Below, in pieces: positions 9,286-17,621 of a stretch of 64,000 bases of DNA. Origin of the DNA: CBDCHC01 sp965277055. GTDB taxonomy: Bacteria; Pseudomonadota; Gammaproteobacteria; PS1; Pseudothioglobaceae. Made by a program: the position numbers and the translations under genes. Position 1 is the first letter of the stretch, and each line of letters opens with the position of its first letter. The stretch is from positions 1,178,001 to 1,242,000 of the forward strand of contig OZ255703.1 of assembly GCA_965277055.1 (NCBI GenBank). Reading direction: 5' to 3'. The notes beneath the pieces were generated by a model. It saw nothing but the letters and a program-made list of their open reading frames with translations. It had not been told where the DNA came from and searched no databases.

Positions 9286-9447
9286 ATGTACAGAGATGAT
9301 GAAACTCGCAGACTTGATGCTTATATTAGTGATGGGGAAGTTATGGAAGCCAGAAAAAGAAAAGAAAGACTATCGTTAATTAAAGATTTGATAGTTATTA
9401 TTGCATCAGTTAGTACTCTAGCTGTAACAATAATCACTCATTTATGA
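9286..9447 (+). CDS. Small single-pass membrane protein (53 aa), hypothetical
   Basis: Not recognized. The N-terminal half is charged (MYRDDETRRLDAYISDGEV, then a lysine/arginine-rich stretch). The C-terminal half is a clear hydrophobic helix (about residues 31-51, LIVIIASVSTLAVTIITH). That predicts a tail-anchored small inner-membrane protein. The ATG at 9286 has TTAGGAG seven bases upstream. It follows a 15-codon ORF by three bases. No known gene is adjacent; tRNA-Leu is convergent downstream. The charged-then-hydrophobic layout resembles many small regulators or type I toxins, but nothing proves such a role. Confidence 0.55.
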   Translation: MYRDDETRRLDAYISDGEVMEARKRKERLSLIKDLIVIIASVSTLAVTIITHL

Positions 9448-9614
9448 TACGAAAAAACCCAAATAATACTTTTTACTGTAGACATACGCCAAGGGTGAGT
9501 AAACGCCACCAAAAACGCTTTAAGAGTAGATAAAAAGAGTAGTGTATGAACGCTATTTATGTGACACGATGAAATGTGCAAGATATGTCATCCAAAAAAA
9601 AGATGAATGTAAGA

Positions 9615-9698
9615 TGGTGCGGAAGGAGAGACTCGAACTCTCACGCCATCGGCACTGGAACCTAAATCCAGCGTGTCTACCAATTCCACCACTCCCGC
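9615..9698 (-). tRNA. tRNA-Leu (anticodon UAG)
   Basis: Read on the minus strand, the gene starts GCGGGAG at 9698 and ends CTTCCGC, then A and an encoded CCA at 9617-9615. The acceptor stem pairs with one G-U. The anticodon stem CTGGA/TCCAG encloses TTTAGGT, giving anticodon TAG. The variable arm is long (class II), and the T arm contains GTTCGAGTC. It is convergent with the small-ORF stretch. Confidence 0.97.
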
Positions 9699-9710
9699 GC
9701 GAAACACACC

Positions 9711-9716
9711 ATTATA
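9711..9716 (-). promoter_or_regulatory. -10 box for tRNA-Leu
   Basis: Minus-strand TATAAT preceded by AGG, about 13 bases before the mature tRNA 5' end; this spacing suits a tRNA promoter with a very short leader. The -35 (TGATTT at 17-base spacing) is weak. Confidence 0.45.
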
Positions 9717-9853
9717 CCTATTAAAAAACAGTAAAATCAGGGTTTTTCTACTAGTGTTTCACGCGGTGATATTGCCAGTAGTATTGTGATAATGTACGTA
9801 GATTTGTACCGCATACATTTTAAAATAACTAGATACATTTAATTTCGTAGCAT

Positions 9854-11671
9854 ATGTGTGGCATCGTAGGTGGCATCAGCAAACAAAATATTACTCCAGT
9901 GTTACTTACTGGACTCAAAGCCCTAGAATATAGAGGCTATGATTCTGCGGGTCTTGCTCTGGTGCAAGATGCTCAGATAGTCCGTAAGCGTGCAGTAGGT
10001 AAAGTTGTTGAACTAGAACGTATTATTGATGATACCTGCAAAGGTAATATAGGCATTGCCCATACGCGGTGGGCTACTCATGGCGAACCTACTACTGCCA
10101 ACGCTCACCCACATGTATGTAATAGTTCTATAGCAGTCGTACATAATGGCATTATTGAAAATTATACTGATTTAAAAGAAAAACAACATAATTATATATT
10201 TAGCTCTGCTACAGATACCGAAACCATTTGCCATGAGGTATTTGAACATCACTCAGGTGATTTACTCAGTGCTGTCATTGAGGCTGTTGATCATATGTAT
10301 GGTGCCTATGGCATTGGGGTGATTGCCAAAGATAGTGAGCATTTGATTGCTGCCAAACAAGGCTCGCCATTAGTGATTGGGCTGAGTGATAATGGGAATT
10401 ACATCGCTTCTGATGTTATGGCGTTGATTGATATTACGAAAAAATTTATCTACCTTGAAGATGGTGATATTGCTGATATTACTCTACATGAAATCACTAT
10501 TTACAATAGTGGTAAGAGAGTCAAGCGTCCTATTATTACTTCCTCGCTTTCTGCGAATGCAGTCCAACTCGGTAATTATAATCACTTTATGCAAAAAGAG
10601 ATTTTTGAGCAACCCCAAGCAATTAGCGATACTCTAGAGGGTCGTATTACTGAGGATAGGGTGCTGATTAATAGTTTTGGCTTTAATGCAACTGCAGTTT
10701 TTGCCGCAGCTACTAAGGTGCAAATTATTGCGTGTGGTACGAGTTACCATGCAGGATTGGTAGCAAAATATTGGTTGGAAGAAATCGCCAGAGTGCCAAC
10801 TAATATTGAATTAGCAAGTGAGTATCGTTACCGAAATCCGTTGATTTTAGATAATACACTTTTTGTTTTTATTTCTCAAAGTGGGGAGACTGCAGATACG
10901 CTAGAAGCACTCAAAATGGTACAAAAATTATCCCCAAGTAGTAACACGCTAGTGATTTGTAATAATGCTGAATCATCAATGACCCGCATTGCTGACTTAG
11001 TATTTCTCACTAAAGCAGGTCCTGAAATTGGGGTAGCTTCAACTAAAGCATTTACCACTCAATTAGTTGCACTTTCACTCTTTATGGTCAGTATAGGTAA
11101 GGTGCGTGGTACTATTACTCCAGAGAGAGAAGCACTGATTGTTAAGGGGTTACTCAGATTATCAGGGCTTATTCATAAGGCACTTGCACAAGAAGATATC
11201 ATAAAAGAACTCGCAGCTGATTTAGGTACTTCATTTAATGCTTTATTTTTAGGTCGGGGTACGATGCATGCTATTGCTATGGAAGGCGCACTCAAACTTA
11301 AAGAAATTAGCTACATTCATGCCGAAAGTTACCCTGCGGGGGAATTAAAGCATGGACCTATTGCCCTGATTGATGATAAAACACCAGTGATAGCAGTAGC
11401 ACCTAATGATGCATTACTTGATAAACTCAAATCAAATCTCGCTGAGGTGAAGTCTCGCGGTTCGCAAATGATTGTATTTGAGGATGAAGAAGCAGAAGTT
11501 GAGCCAGTAGAAGGAATGAAAATTATTCCGATTACTAAAAATTTAGGACGGATTACCGCACCAATTATTTTTACTATTCCATTGCAATTACTGAGTTATC
11601 ACACCGCCTTATTAAAAGGGACAGATGTTGATAAACCACGCAATTTAGCAAAATCCGTAACTGTAGAATAA
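9854..11671 (+). CDS. glmS: Glutamine-fructose-6-phosphate aminotransferase (isomerizing)
   Basis: Makes glucosamine-6-phosphate from fructose-6-phosphate and glutamine, the entry to UDP-GlcNAc for peptidoglycan and LPS. The N-terminal nucleophile cysteine follows Met directly (MCGIVGGIS); HTRWATHGEP and HNGIIENY mark the glutaminase domain. Two SIS domains follow (IIACGTSYHAG at about 293-303; LFLGRGTMHAIAMEGALKLKE at about 460), and the protein ends LAKSVTVE. Length 605 aa is normal. It precedes pgi by one base. The glmU that often precedes glmS in gammaproteobacteria is absent. Confidence 0.97.
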   Translation: MCGIVGGISKQNITPVLLTGLKALEYRGYDSAGLALVQDAQIVRKRAVGKVVELERIIDDTCKGNIGIAHTRWATHGEPTTANAHPHVCNSSIAVVHNGIIENYTDLKEKQHNYIFSSATDTETICHEVFEHHSGDLLSAVIEAVDHMYGAYGIGVIAKDSEHLIAAKQGSPLVIGLSDNGNYIASDVMALIDITKKFIYLEDGDIADITLHEITIYNSGKRVKRPIITSSLSANAVQLGNYNHFMQKEIFEQPQAISDTLEGRITEDRVLINSFGFNATAVFAAATKVQIIACGTSYHAGLVAKYWLEEIARVPTNIELASEYRYRNPLILDNTLFVFISQSGETADTLEALKMVQKLSPSSNTLVICNNAESSMTRIADLVFLTKAGPEIGVASTKAFTTQLVALSLFMVSIGKVRGTITPEREALIVKGLLRLSGLIHKALAQEDIIKELAADLGTSFNALFLGRGTMHAIAMEGALKLKEISYIHAESYPAGELKHGPIALIDDKTPVIAVAPNDALLDKLKSNLAEVKSRGSQMIVFEDEEAEVEPVEGMKIIPITKNLGRITAPIIFTIPLQLLSYHTALLKGTDVDKPRNLAKSVTVE

Positions 11672-11672
11672 G

Positions 11673-12872
11673 ATGATTAGTCATAAATTATATTTTGAAA
11701 GTCAATATTCCATGGATATTATTGATCAACTTGCTCGCGAAAAAGAAGCAGTTGGGTACTATAACTTGCCGTATCAAGATACGAGTTATGTTGCTGAGTA
11801 TCTTGCTCAGCTTCCTCTTGATGAGATAGAAGTTCTGGTAGTCGTAGGTATTGGTGGGAGTTCCCTTGGTATTCGAGCGGTGTATCATTTTATTAAGGCG
11901 TCTCGCACATTACCGCGAAAATTATATTTTATGGGGAGCACAGACCCGCTTTCTATTACGAATACACTCAATAAAGTTAATATTAAGAAAGCACATTTTA
12001 TTGTGATTTCAAAATCTGGTACTACTATTGAAACTATTGCCACATATAAATATTTATTGGATTTCATTCCCAAAAATCAGTTTTCGTTTATTACTGATGC
12101 TGGGTCAAAATTAGATATGCACGCCAGAGAAAATAAACAGATCGTGTGTAATATTCAGCCAAATATTGGTGGTCGGTTTTCTGTATTTAGTATAGTAGGT
12201 ATTATTCCATTAGCGTTGGTTGGTATAGATTATCTTGAATTACTCACTGGTGCAAGAAAGGTGAGTGATGCATTTTGGCAAAAACAAAATAGTGATATTG
12301 TGAAGAAAGCTTATTTTCTAGCCAAACATCAGCACATCTATAATATCAATACCATTTTTAGTTATAGCGATAGTCTAAATTATTTTAATGACTGGTTTGT
12401 TCAGTTGTGGGGTGAGAGTTTAGGTAAAAAACAAGAGCATTCTGAGCTTAATGTGGGACCTACGCCAATTGGGCTTATTGGACCCAAGGATCAGCATTCA
12501 TTTCTCCAACTTATTGCTGATGGCACACGTGATAAGACAGTAAGTTTTATTACTATTGCCAATAACACTCAATCTGTAAGTGTGCCGAATATTAGCCTGA
12601 CGCATTTAGAAGAACTTGATATGCTTAATGGCTTATCATTTACTGAAATAATTAATAATCAGTCACATAGTACTATGAAAGCACTTCAGCAAATGGGTGA
12701 TATTCCTTTAGAAGAAATTATCTTACATGGGCAAGATGAACATACTATTGGTGAGCTATTATTTTATTATCAACTCTTAACTTCATTAGTAGGCAAATTA
12801 CTGGCTATTAATACCTATAACCAACCAGGAGTGGAGCTTGGTAAACAAATTTTAAAAGATACTTTAAGGTGA
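11673..12872 (+). CDS. pgi: Glucose-6-phosphate isomerase, short form
   Basis: Interconverts glucose-6-phosphate and fructose-6-phosphate. Motifs VVGIGGSSLGIRA (about residues 57-69), VISKSGTTIET (about 111-121) and GESLGKKQEH (about 248-257) are present. At 399 aa it is far shorter than the 549-aa E. coli enzyme and matches the compact form that I recall from Campylobacterota, where pgi is also followed by galU. It lies one base after glmS and six before galU, so the three probably form one transcript for hexose-phosphate and nucleotide-sugar supply. Confidence 0.9.
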   Translation: MISHKLYFESQYSMDIIDQLAREKEAVGYYNLPYQDTSYVAEYLAQLPLDEIEVLVVVGIGGSSLGIRAVYHFIKASRTLPRKLYFMGSTDPLSITNTLNKVNIKKAHFIVISKSGTTIETIATYKYLLDFIPKNQFSFITDAGSKLDMHARENKQIVCNIQPNIGGRFSVFSIVGIIPLALVGIDYLELLTGARKVSDAFWQKQNSDIVKKAYFLAKHQHIYNINTIFSYSDSLNYFNDWFVQLWGESLGKKQEHSELNVGPTPIGLIGPKDQHSFLQLIADGTRDKTVSFITIANNTQSVSVPNISLTHLEELDMLNGLSFTEIINNQSHSTMKALQQMGDIPLEEIILHGQDEHTIGELLFYYQLLTSLVGKLLAINTYNQPGVELGKQILKDTLR

Positions 12873-12878
12873 TGTCTT

Positions 12879-13694
12879 ATGATTAATTGTTGTTTATTTC
12901 CTGTAGCAGGACTGGGAACACGTTTTTTACCTGCAACTAAAACAATTCCCAAAGAAATGTTTCCTATTGCCTCTAAACCACTTATTTTATATGCAGTTCT
13001 TGAAGCATTAGATAGTGGCATTACTAATATGGGGTTTATTACCAGTAAACATAAAAAAGCCATTGAAGATTTTTTTGATTACAATGCTGATATTCATAAT
13101 ATTGTCAAGGGAACAAGTAAAGAGCAATTACTTGATGAAGTATTTTATGCGATTAATCATGCATCATATACCTATACCAGACAACAAGAGCAAAAAGGGC
13201 TTGGTCATGCGATATTACAAGGTGAGCAGCTCTCTAATGGTGACTGCTGTGTCATTTTGCCTGATGATTTATGCGTAAACCCTGATGGTGAAAGTGTCAT
13301 ACAACAAATGCTCACCCTTTATCGGGAGCATCGTTGCTCTATTGTGGCAGTAGAAGAGATTCCAAAAGAAGAGAGTAATAAATACGGGGTGATTGATGGC
13401 AATGAAATTAGTGAAGGCGTATATGAAATCACTAATATGATTGAAAAACCCGAACCCGAAGAAGCACCAACTAATCTGGCAATTATTGGGCGTTATATTT
13501 TGACACATGATATTTTTAATATTCTGCATCATACTTCAGTAGGCAAAGGCGGAGAAATTCAAATTACTGATGCATTATTAACACAAGCACAACAATCTAA
13601 GGTGTTAGCGTATAAGTTTCAGGGGAAACGATTTGATTGTGGATCTATTGATGGATTTATAGATGCTACAAATTATTTTCATCAAAATAATTAA
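12879..13694 (+). CDS. galU: UTP-glucose-1-phosphate uridylyltransferase
   Basis: Makes UDP-glucose from UTP and glucose-1-phosphate. The N-terminal nucleotide-binding motif FPVAGLGTRFLPATK (about residues 6-20) with PKEMFPI is the family signature. VILPDDLC, MIEKPEPEEAPTNLAIIGRY and YKFQGKRFDCGS complete the active site. Length 271 aa is slightly short. RFLPATKTIPKEMFPI and the KFQGKRFDCGS-GFI-ATNY ending look closer to campylobacterial GalU than to the E. coli enzyme. This is judged by eye. It is the last gene before a 405-base gap. Confidence 0.93.
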   Translation: MINCCLFPVAGLGTRFLPATKTIPKEMFPIASKPLILYAVLEALDSGITNMGFITSKHKKAIEDFFDYNADIHNIVKGTSKEQLLDEVFYAINHASYTYTRQQEQKGLGHAILQGEQLSNGDCCVILPDDLCVNPDGESVIQQMLTLYREHRCSIVAVEEIPKEESNKYGVIDGNEISEGVYEITNMIEKPEPEEAPTNLAIIGRYILTHDIFNILHHTSVGKGGEIQITDALLTQAQQSKVLAYKFQGKRFDCGSIDGFIDATNYFHQNN

Positions 13695-14099
13695 TCGTCT
13701 ATAGCCCACTATTAATCATGCCTATCACATGAGGTATTAGGGTATTAGCCCAAACATTATATCTTTATGCTTAGTATATTGCTAAAATCAATACCACAAC
13801 ATTTAACAACTCATTGTGAATCTGCTGGAATTGATAAATAAAAATCTGTATCTAGGTCATTCGTTTACGAACAGTCAGGATTTTGTCGTACAGATAAATA
13901 CACACAAGGAGTTCACTCTATTGTGGGTTCACCACCTGTAATTACACCACTTATCAAAGCAATTAGACTCATTCTTTTATAGGGTACTAGCATATGATAT
14001 TTACCCAAATTAAGCGATTGTTAGTGTTACTACAGCTCATATTAATGATATAGAGTATTTTGGAGCTATGCTAAAATAAGACTAGTAAAATTTAACGGA
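13695..14099. other. Intergenic region between galU and tilS with a nested inverted repeat
   Basis: No gene seen. ATCTGTA (13844-13850) is the reverse complement of TACAGAT (13889-13895) and encloses a smaller palindrome, TTCGT/ACGAA (13860-13864 and 13867-13871). No T-run follows, so it is not an ordinary terminator. The remainder looks like non-coding or decayed sequence. The tilS promoter must lie near its end (AT-rich 14060-14099). Confidence 0.35.
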
Positions 14100-15338
14100 A
14101 TGGATAAAAAATCATTTAATTTACATCTAACAGAATTCAGCAAAAACCGTTTAAGTTGTCATGATCCTAAGAATAATACGACAACTCATCCTACAAAGTT
14201 TGTAGTTGCACTCAGTGGTGGGGTGGACTCTGTAGTGTTATTGCATTATCTCGCTACACATTTTGCTACCGAGTTTGTACGTGCTGTTCATGTAAATCAT
14301 CGTTTTAGTCCTCATGCTCATGAGTGGCAAGTGTTTTGTGAACAATACGCTACTGCACTAGGAATTGACTTCACGGTACTTCATGTAAATATACCTACCG
14401 AACATAATATTGAAGCCACTGCCCGGGAACTACGCTATGAGGCGTTATATGCTCAACTACACTCAGAAGAAATGCTAGTTACTGCCCACCACCAACACGA
14501 CCAAGCAGAAACAGTACTTCTGCATGCATGTAGAGGCAGTACTGCGTTAGGTTTAAGTGCAATGACAGAATATGCTGATAGATTGTGGCGACCATTTTTG
14601 CACACTACTAAATCATGGATTAGGCAATATGCTGTGAAGCATGAGTTACAGCATATAGAAGATGAAAGCAATGCGAATACGTATTTTCGCCGTAACTTTA
14701 TGCGTCATACTATTATCCCTGCTTTAGAAGAAAAATACCCGAGTGTAGTAGAATCTCTGGCAAAGGTGGCATCTCATCAGCAAACCGCCAGAAGATTATT
14801 AGATGATTTAGCTAAGTTGGATATAAAGCAGTATCAGATTATGAGTGAGCAACGATTACTATGTAATGCTTTAATCAAATTAAGTAAAGAACGTGCTTTA
14901 AATGTCATCTATTGGTATTTGCGAGAGCAGAATATTCCTTTGCCACATTCGGGTATTGGTGAGCAACTCTATGCTTCGTTATTTGCCAAAGCTGATGCCA
15001 CACCACATATCACTTGGTCAAAAGTGCATTGGCGGATATTTCAGGCACAAGTATATGTAGAAACCCATGACACGCCCATACGAGAATGCGAGTGGTATGA
15101 TGCTTTAAAAGATATTGCTGGGTTTAATATTACATACCGAACTAAGGGTCAGCGCATTCGTTTTGCTCATAAAGCGCATTCTGAAGAATTAACTGAAGTG
15201 ATGCGAGTACATCAGATTCCACAGTGGAAGCGTGATACTACTCGGCTATACCACATTAATGAAGAGTTAGTAGCGATAGAATATATTGGAGTGGTGAACC
15301 AAGAATATTTTGCTCAGCTTACTACAAATAATGCTTAA
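14100..15338 (+). CDS. tilS: tRNA(Ile)-lysidine synthetase
   Basis: Converts C34 of tRNA-Ile(CAU) to lysidine with ATP and lysine, so it reads AUA. The PP-loop motif VVALSGGVDSVVLLHYL (about residues 32-48) and HHQHDQAETVLLHACRGS (about 132-149) are diagnostic; a C-terminal TilS domain follows. Length 412 aa is normal. Its last 17 bases overlap the 3' end of the minus-strand HAD phosphatase. The chosen ATG has only a weak ribosome-binding site (AACGGA), so the exact start is less certain. Confidence 0.93.
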   Translation: MDKKSFNLHLTEFSKNRLSCHDPKNNTTTHPTKFVVALSGGVDSVVLLHYLATHFATEFVRAVHVNHRFSPHAHEWQVFCEQYATALGIDFTVLHVNIPTEHNIEATARELRYEALYAQLHSEEMLVTAHHQHDQAETVLLHACRGSTALGLSAMTEYADRLWRPFLHTTKSWIRQYAVKHELQHIEDESNANTYFRRNFMRHTIIPALEEKYPSVVESLAKVASHQQTARRLLDDLAKLDIKQYQIMSEQRLLCNALIKLSKERALNVIYWYLREQNIPLPHSGIGEQLYASLFAKADATPHITWSKVHWRIFQAQVYVETHDTPIRECEWYDALKDIAGFNITYRTKGQRIRFAHKAHSEELTEVMRVHQIPQWKRDTTRLYHINEELVAIEYIGVVNQEYFAQLTTNNA

Positions 15339-15999
15339 TTTCTGCCATTGAATCTAGCACTGCATCAGGGTGTGCATCTGTAATATCTTGCCCATGGTTA
15401 TAGCCATAACTCATACAAATAATGTTAAAACCCGCAGCACGTGATGCTTTTACATCAGAGATAGAATCACCAAGCATGAGGCATTCATTCGGCTGCACTT
15501 GAAAAAAATTTGCTGCATATAATAATGGCATAGGGTCAGGTTTTTTTCTTTCAAGGTCATCACCGCAAATGATGAGCTCAAAACGATCAAATAAACCTAA
15601 ATTTTTAAGCAGTGGGTGGGTAAATGCCCGTGCTTTATTAGTTACGCACCCAATGGTGTATTGTTTATTATCCAGATAATCTAGTGCTTCTGCTACACCA
15701 TCGTATATTACAGATTTACGAGAGACATTTTCTTTATAGATTTCTAGAAATAATGGATACGCCTCATCATATTCTACTTGGTTCACCATACCTTCTAACT
15801 CACCAGTAAGCATTCGCTCTACTAATTTTGGTACGCCATTGCCTACCCAATTACGTACATGTTCTTCACCCCATGGCTGTTTACCGAGTGCAATCATAGT
15901 AGCATCAACTGAAAAGGTTAAATCAGGCACACTATCGACTAAGGTCCCATCGACATCAATCATAATAAGTTTGGGCTGGAGTGAGAGTTCTGAATGCAT
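15322..15999 (-). CDS. gph: HAD-family phosphatase, phosphoglycolate phosphatase-like
   Basis: Probably removes phosphate from 2-phosphoglycolate, a by-product of Rubisco or of DNA repair. The nucleophile motif MIDVDGTLVDSVPD (about residues 12-25), GCVTNKA motif II and a GDSISDVKASRAAG acid motif are intact, with a helical cap between. Length 225 aa fits Gph. It converges on tilS with a 17-base 3' overlap. A second paralog lies at 56270. The structured element at 16151-16249 lies about 150 bases upstream, so it would be in the leader if transcription begins beyond it. Confidence 0.85.
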   Translation of the reverse strand: MHSELSLQPKLIMIDVDGTLVDSVPDLTFSVDATMIALGKQPWGEEHVRNWVGNGVPKLVERMLTGELEGMVNQVEYDEAYPLFLEIYKENVSRKSVIYDGVAEALDYLDNKQYTIGCVTNKARAFTHPLLKNLGLFDRFELIICGDDLERKKPDPMPLLYAANFFQVQPNECLMLGDSISDVKASRAAGFNIICMSYGYNHGQDITDAHPDAVLDSMAEIKHYL

Positions 16000-16100
16000 T
16001 ATTGTTTTGCAAAAAAAGGAATAGCAATATTTTGCCCTAAAACAAGTAAGGTAAATTAGCTAACGATGGTAATATAGTTTGGCATGCAATACCATCAACA

Positions 16101-16143
16101 GATAACTATATAAATAATGTGTGCGTCGGGGAATTGCGTTATC
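16101..16143. repeat. Inverted repeat adjoining the structured element
   Basis: GATAAC at 16101-16106 is the reverse complement of GTTATC at 16138-16143, around a 31-base loop. It ends seven bases before the large structured element. It may be an extra stem of the same RNA, or coincidence. Confidence 0.3.
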
Positions 16144-16150
16144 AGAAGTA

Positions 16151-16249
16151 GTGGTGATTACTGGGGCGTATAACCCTCTATAGTAGATACGCCGTTAAAC
16201 AATCTTATGGGTTATAGAGACCAAGATTGCCAGAGCATGTAATCACCAC
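16151..16249. other. Structured element: closing stem, two hairpins with complementary loops (candidate ncRNA or cis-regulator)
   Basis: An 11-bp closing stem joins GTGGTGATTAC (16151-16161) to GTAATCACCAC (16239-16249). Inside are two hairpins. The first has a 7-bp stem GGCGTAT/ATACGCC (16165-16171 with 16187-16193). The second has a 7-bp stem CAATCTT/AAGATTG (16200-16206 with 16223-16229), extended by GGT/ACC after a bulge. CTCTATA in loop 1 (16176-16182) is the exact complement of TATAGAG in loop 2 (16213-16219), so the loops can kiss. This three-way-junction layout resembles that of purine riboswitches, but their conserved junction bases are absent. It lies between divergent gph (minus) and proC (plus). 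The strand is undecided. Confidence 0.6.
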
Positions 16250-16410
16250 ATAATTAATATTTTACAGATTATCTAATATTTAGCAAATAATGAGTTAATT
16301 CGTACTGGTTACTCTATTACACTATGTGTAATTACTCATCCCACTAAATCCCATTATTACCCACTAAATCCCACTACGTATCTTAATTTTCCTTATATGT
16401 ATCTTGCCCT

Positions 16411-16437
16411 TTTACAGTAAGAAGACTACAGTATAAT
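16411..16437 (+). promoter_or_regulatory. Putative proC promoter
   Basis: TTTACA at 16411-16416 and TATAAT at 16432-16437 are separated by 15 bases, slightly short for sigma-70. It lies downstream of the structured element, so that element need not be in the proC leader. Confidence 0.45.
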
Positions 16438-16464
16438 CTTTGTAATCAATATTTATATATACAA

Positions 16465-17250
16465 ATGAAGATAGGATTTATCGGCTGCGGGAATATGACG
16501 CGCAGTATTGTTGCTGGTATGTTAGCACAGGAATTTAACGCCCGAGATATATTGGTGCATGATCTTTCTAAAGAAGCGATGAATGGCTTAAATGAGCAGC
16601 ATGGGGTGAGTCCTGCATCACTTGCTACCTTGGCCGCCACCTGTGAGATTATTATTTTGGCAGTTAAGCCACAGCATATTACCCAGCTTAGTACCCAACT
16701 TATTAGTCATATATCAGCTAATAGTACCATAGTATCTATTCTTGCCGGAGTTACTACTGATACTATTCATTCTCTTTTAGGGATTACCCAGAGCATTAGA
16801 GTAATGCCAAATACGCCTGCAATGATTGGTAAATCTGCTTCAGCATTATTTGCTACTGCAGAGCAACACCCTGTTGTGGAGCAAATATTTCAGAGCATTG
16901 GCTATGCTACTTGGGTAGAAAAAGAAAGTGATATTGATATTGTTACTGCCTTGTCTGGTAGTGGACCTGCATACTTTTTTAGCTTTTTTGAAGCGATGAT
17001 TGCCACCGCTACCAATATGGGACTTGATAGACATACTGCTACTCAGTTATGCTTACATACTGCTATTGGTGCTGGTGAACTAGCATTAGCTACAAGTGAA
17101 GACTTAGCTACACTGCGTGAAAATGTGACCTCAAAAGGAGGCACTACTGAGGCAGCACTCCAGTCTTTTACTCACGATGAAATGGGGCTTATTATTGAGC
17201 AAGCAATGCAAAGTGCCTATAAAAGAGCACTAGAACTCAGTGCAAAATAA
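16465..17250 (+). CDS. proC: Pyrroline-5-carboxylate reductase
   Basis: Catalyses the last step of proline synthesis, using NAD(P)H. The N-terminal Rossmann motif GFIGCGNMTRSIVAG (about residues 4-18), the RVMPNTPAMIG segment and the ALSGSGPAYFF signature with VTSKGGTTEAAL are all present. Length 261 aa is normal. There is no obvious ribosome-binding site before the ATG. It is followed after two bases by a small membrane gene and then dsrS, probably in one transcript. Confidence 0.95.
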   Translation: MKIGFIGCGNMTRSIVAGMLAQEFNARDILVHDLSKEAMNGLNEQHGVSPASLATLAATCEIIILAVKPQHITQLSTQLISHISANSTIVSILAGVTTDTIHSLLGITQSIRVMPNTPAMIGKSASALFATAEQHPVVEQIFQSIGYATWVEKESDIDIVTALSGSGPAYFFSFFEAMIATATNMGLDRHTATQLCLHTAIGAGELALATSEDLATLRENVTSKGGTTEAALQSFTHDEMGLIIEQAMQSAYKRALELSAK

Positions 17251-17252
17251 CC

Positions 17253-17621
17253 ATGGAAGTAACCATAGTACCCTCACGTATTTTTATCATTGGTGTATTG
17301 GTGATACTTCTTTGTATTATCCTCACAAGTGTTTCACTCTATGAGGTTGAAATTGCTACTATAGTAAGTAGTATTAGTGCAATATATGGTGGGTATTTGA
17401 TATACTCTCAGTCTCAGGAAACATTAGTTATTCGTAATGAGAGTGCAGTGCTTAATAGTACCTCTATTATCAACCTTAAGTGTAGAAGTGTAGCTGGACT
17501 CTACCTGATTATGCAGTACCAAGATGCTCACGTGCCCCATAAGAATCACAGTAAAGTACTCTTTTTTGATAGCATTCGCGGGGCAACTGTAGCTGAATTA
17601 TTACGCAGTCAGTATGTTTGA
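17253..17621 (+). CDS. Small membrane protein (122 aa), hypothetical
   Basis: Not firmly recognized. Two hydrophobic helices lie at about residues 9-26 and 34-53, followed by a cytoplasmic tail. That layout is like the YgfX family (two helices plus soluble tail, about 130 aa). I see no diagnostic motif. It starts two bases after proC and overlaps the dsrS start by eight bases, so it is translationally coupled to dsrS and may act with it at the membrane. Confidence 0.6.
   Translation: MEVTIVPSRIFIIGVLVILLCIILTSVSLYEVEIATIVSSISAIYGGYLIYSQSQETLVIRNESAVLNSTSIINLKCRSVAGLYLIMQYQDAHVPHKNHSKVLFFDSIRGATVAELLRSQYV

Larger units (their letters stand above)
8897..9614. other. Gene-poor stretch with only very small ORFs
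   Basis: About 720 bases between serB and tRNA-Leu. It holds the three small ORFs listed (9137-9447). I see nothing coding in 8897-9136 or 9448-9614. The first part is very AT-rich and could hold promoters for serB (minus) and for the small ORFs (plus), but no box is good enough to name. Confidence 0.5.

Noticed and set aside
9542..9724. 60-aa plus-strand ORF over tRNA-Leu
   Set aside because: It is the antisense translation of the tRNA gene (the familiar RKERLELSRHRHWNLNPACLP artefact).
9854..11671. glmS leader ribozyme/riboswitch
   Set aside because: The leader before the glmS start shows no glmS-ribozyme core, and that class is mainly found in Gram-positive bacteria.
16194..16200. GTTAAAC resembling an integron attC core
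   Set aside because: No matching R'' core, no integrase and no cassette array. The surrounding palindromes form a different three-stem layout.
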